Below the pieces are notes generated by a model that saw only the letters and a list, made by a program, of their open reading frames with translations, ran no database searches and was not told the DNA's origin. A stretch of DNA of 64,000 nucleotides from Janthinobacterium sp. TND4EL3 (GTDB lineage: Bacteria > Pseudomonadota > Gammaproteobacteria > Burkholderiales > Burkholderiaceae_D), in assembly GCF_900156175.1 (NCBI RefSeq), contig NZ_FTMV01000013.1:160634-224633 (forward strand), in the 5' to 3' direction. Of this stretch, positions 63,693-64,000 are shown piece after piece (within the stretch, counting starts at the first letter, position 1; each line of letters begins with the position of its first letter). The position numbers were made by a program, and so were the translations under genes.

Positions 63693-64000
63693 ATGCTGCA
63701 TCGCAACATGTTGAAGGCCGTGCTGAAAACACTGCCGGCTGCCATCGTCTTAGCCATCGCCAGCGGTTCCGCTGCCGCCGACCCCATGTATCCAAGTGAC
63801 TCCGAAGGCTTCCATGGCTACCTGCGCGCCGGCGCCGGCAGCAACACCTCGGGCGACGGCGGTTCGCAAGGCTGCTTCGGTCTGGGCGGCAATACCATGA
63901 AATACCGTCTGGGCAATGAGTGCGACGCCTACACGGAATTCGGCTACACCAAGTCCGTCGCCCAGTCCGGCGGCGTGAACTACCTGGCCACCATCTGGGT
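63693..64000 (+). CDS. LamB-type maltoporin, N-terminal part (partial)
   Basis: 102 codons are present before the window ends. ATG 63693 has GAGGAGACTTACC upstream. Signal peptide LKAVLKTLPAAIVLAIASGSAAA, then the LamB beginning: FHGYLRAGAGSNTSGDGGSQGCFGLGGNTMKYRLGNECDAYTEFGYTK (HGYxRxGxG...QxCF...KYRLGNECxxYxE), with the two cysteines normal in LamB. An outer-membrane sugar porin, adjacent to the glucokinase/regulator genes, so it would be the entry point for this sugar locus. Confidence 0.9.
   Translation, partial: MLHRNMLKAVLKTLPAAIVLAIASGSAAADPMYPSDSEGFHGYLRAGAGSNTSGDGGSQGCFGLGGNTMKYRLGNECDAYTEFGYTKSVAQSGGVNYLATIW

Overview
The window looks like chromosome from a GC-rich betaproteobacterium of the Oxalobacteraceae, most like Janthinobacterium. 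The grounds are the gene order carB-greA, yhbY/rlmE-ftsH-folP-glmM, a PEP-CTERM protein, a Glk-RpiR fusion typical of Burkholderiales relatives, and a subclass B3 metallo-beta-lactamase of the THIN-B type known from Janthinobacterium. This assignment is from recall of families, not from a database search.

Layout. 1-7.2 kb is housekeeping: the carB end, greA, a DUF4149 membrane protein, yhbY and rlmE divergent, ftsH, folP, glmM. 7.3-7.6 kb holds tRNA-Pro(UGG) and tRNA-Arg(UCU). 8.0-8.6 kb is a PEP-CTERM exoprotein. 8.9-16.2 kb is a complete cytochrome bd module: a GbsR/MarR-type regulator divergent from cydD-cydC-cydA-cydB-cydX, with overlapping divergent promoters. 16.6-21.2 kb carries a chemoreceptor, small conserved proteins, an O6-alkylguanine repair methyltransferase and a nucleotidyltransferase. 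21.2-31.3 kb is an iron-uptake region: two TonB-dependent siderophore receptors and a PepSY-flavodoxin-FNR reductase, with Fur-like boxes in both regulatory gaps. 31.4-37.3 kb has ilvE, a T2 ribonuclease, an MFS exporter, and an acyl-CoA ligase divergent from a Crp/Fnr regulator. 38.0-39.6 kb is a copper/cytochrome-oxidase assembly set (DUF2946, SCO, PCuAC). 39.7-41.6 kb is a TetR regulator with a Bcr/CflA-type exporter behind a two-operator promoter.

44.6-47.8 kb is the most interesting locus: a BlaI/MecI repressor, an unusual receptor in which a BlaR1-like M56 metalloprotease is fused to a complete S11 (PBP7/DD-peptidase-like) penicillin-binding domain, and a secreted B3 metallo-beta-lactamase. 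Its promoter has TTCTAG repeated at exact 14-bp steps. It reads as a self-contained beta-lactam-sensing operon.

48-51 kb has a large beta-rich hypothetical protein, a TPR protein with a perfect 14-bp inverted repeat upstream, and a cysteine hydrolase. 51-55.8 kb is a branched-chain/valine catabolic set (LysR regulator interrupted by an amber codon, Leu/Ile/Val-type binding protein, mmsA, mmsB). 56.3-58.2 kb has two tandem Sel1-repeat proteins. 58.2-64 kb is a sugar locus: AGE epimerase/isomerase, PfkB kinase, LacI regulator, Glk-RpiR fusion, and the start of a LamB-type maltoporin.

Several intergenic repeats recur. Two related palindromic elements (15.8 and 50.9 kb) show a compensatory base-pair change in their central hairpin. 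A different long hairpin element lies at 25.2 kb, and a perfect 12-bp GC-rich hairpin at 53.3 kb.
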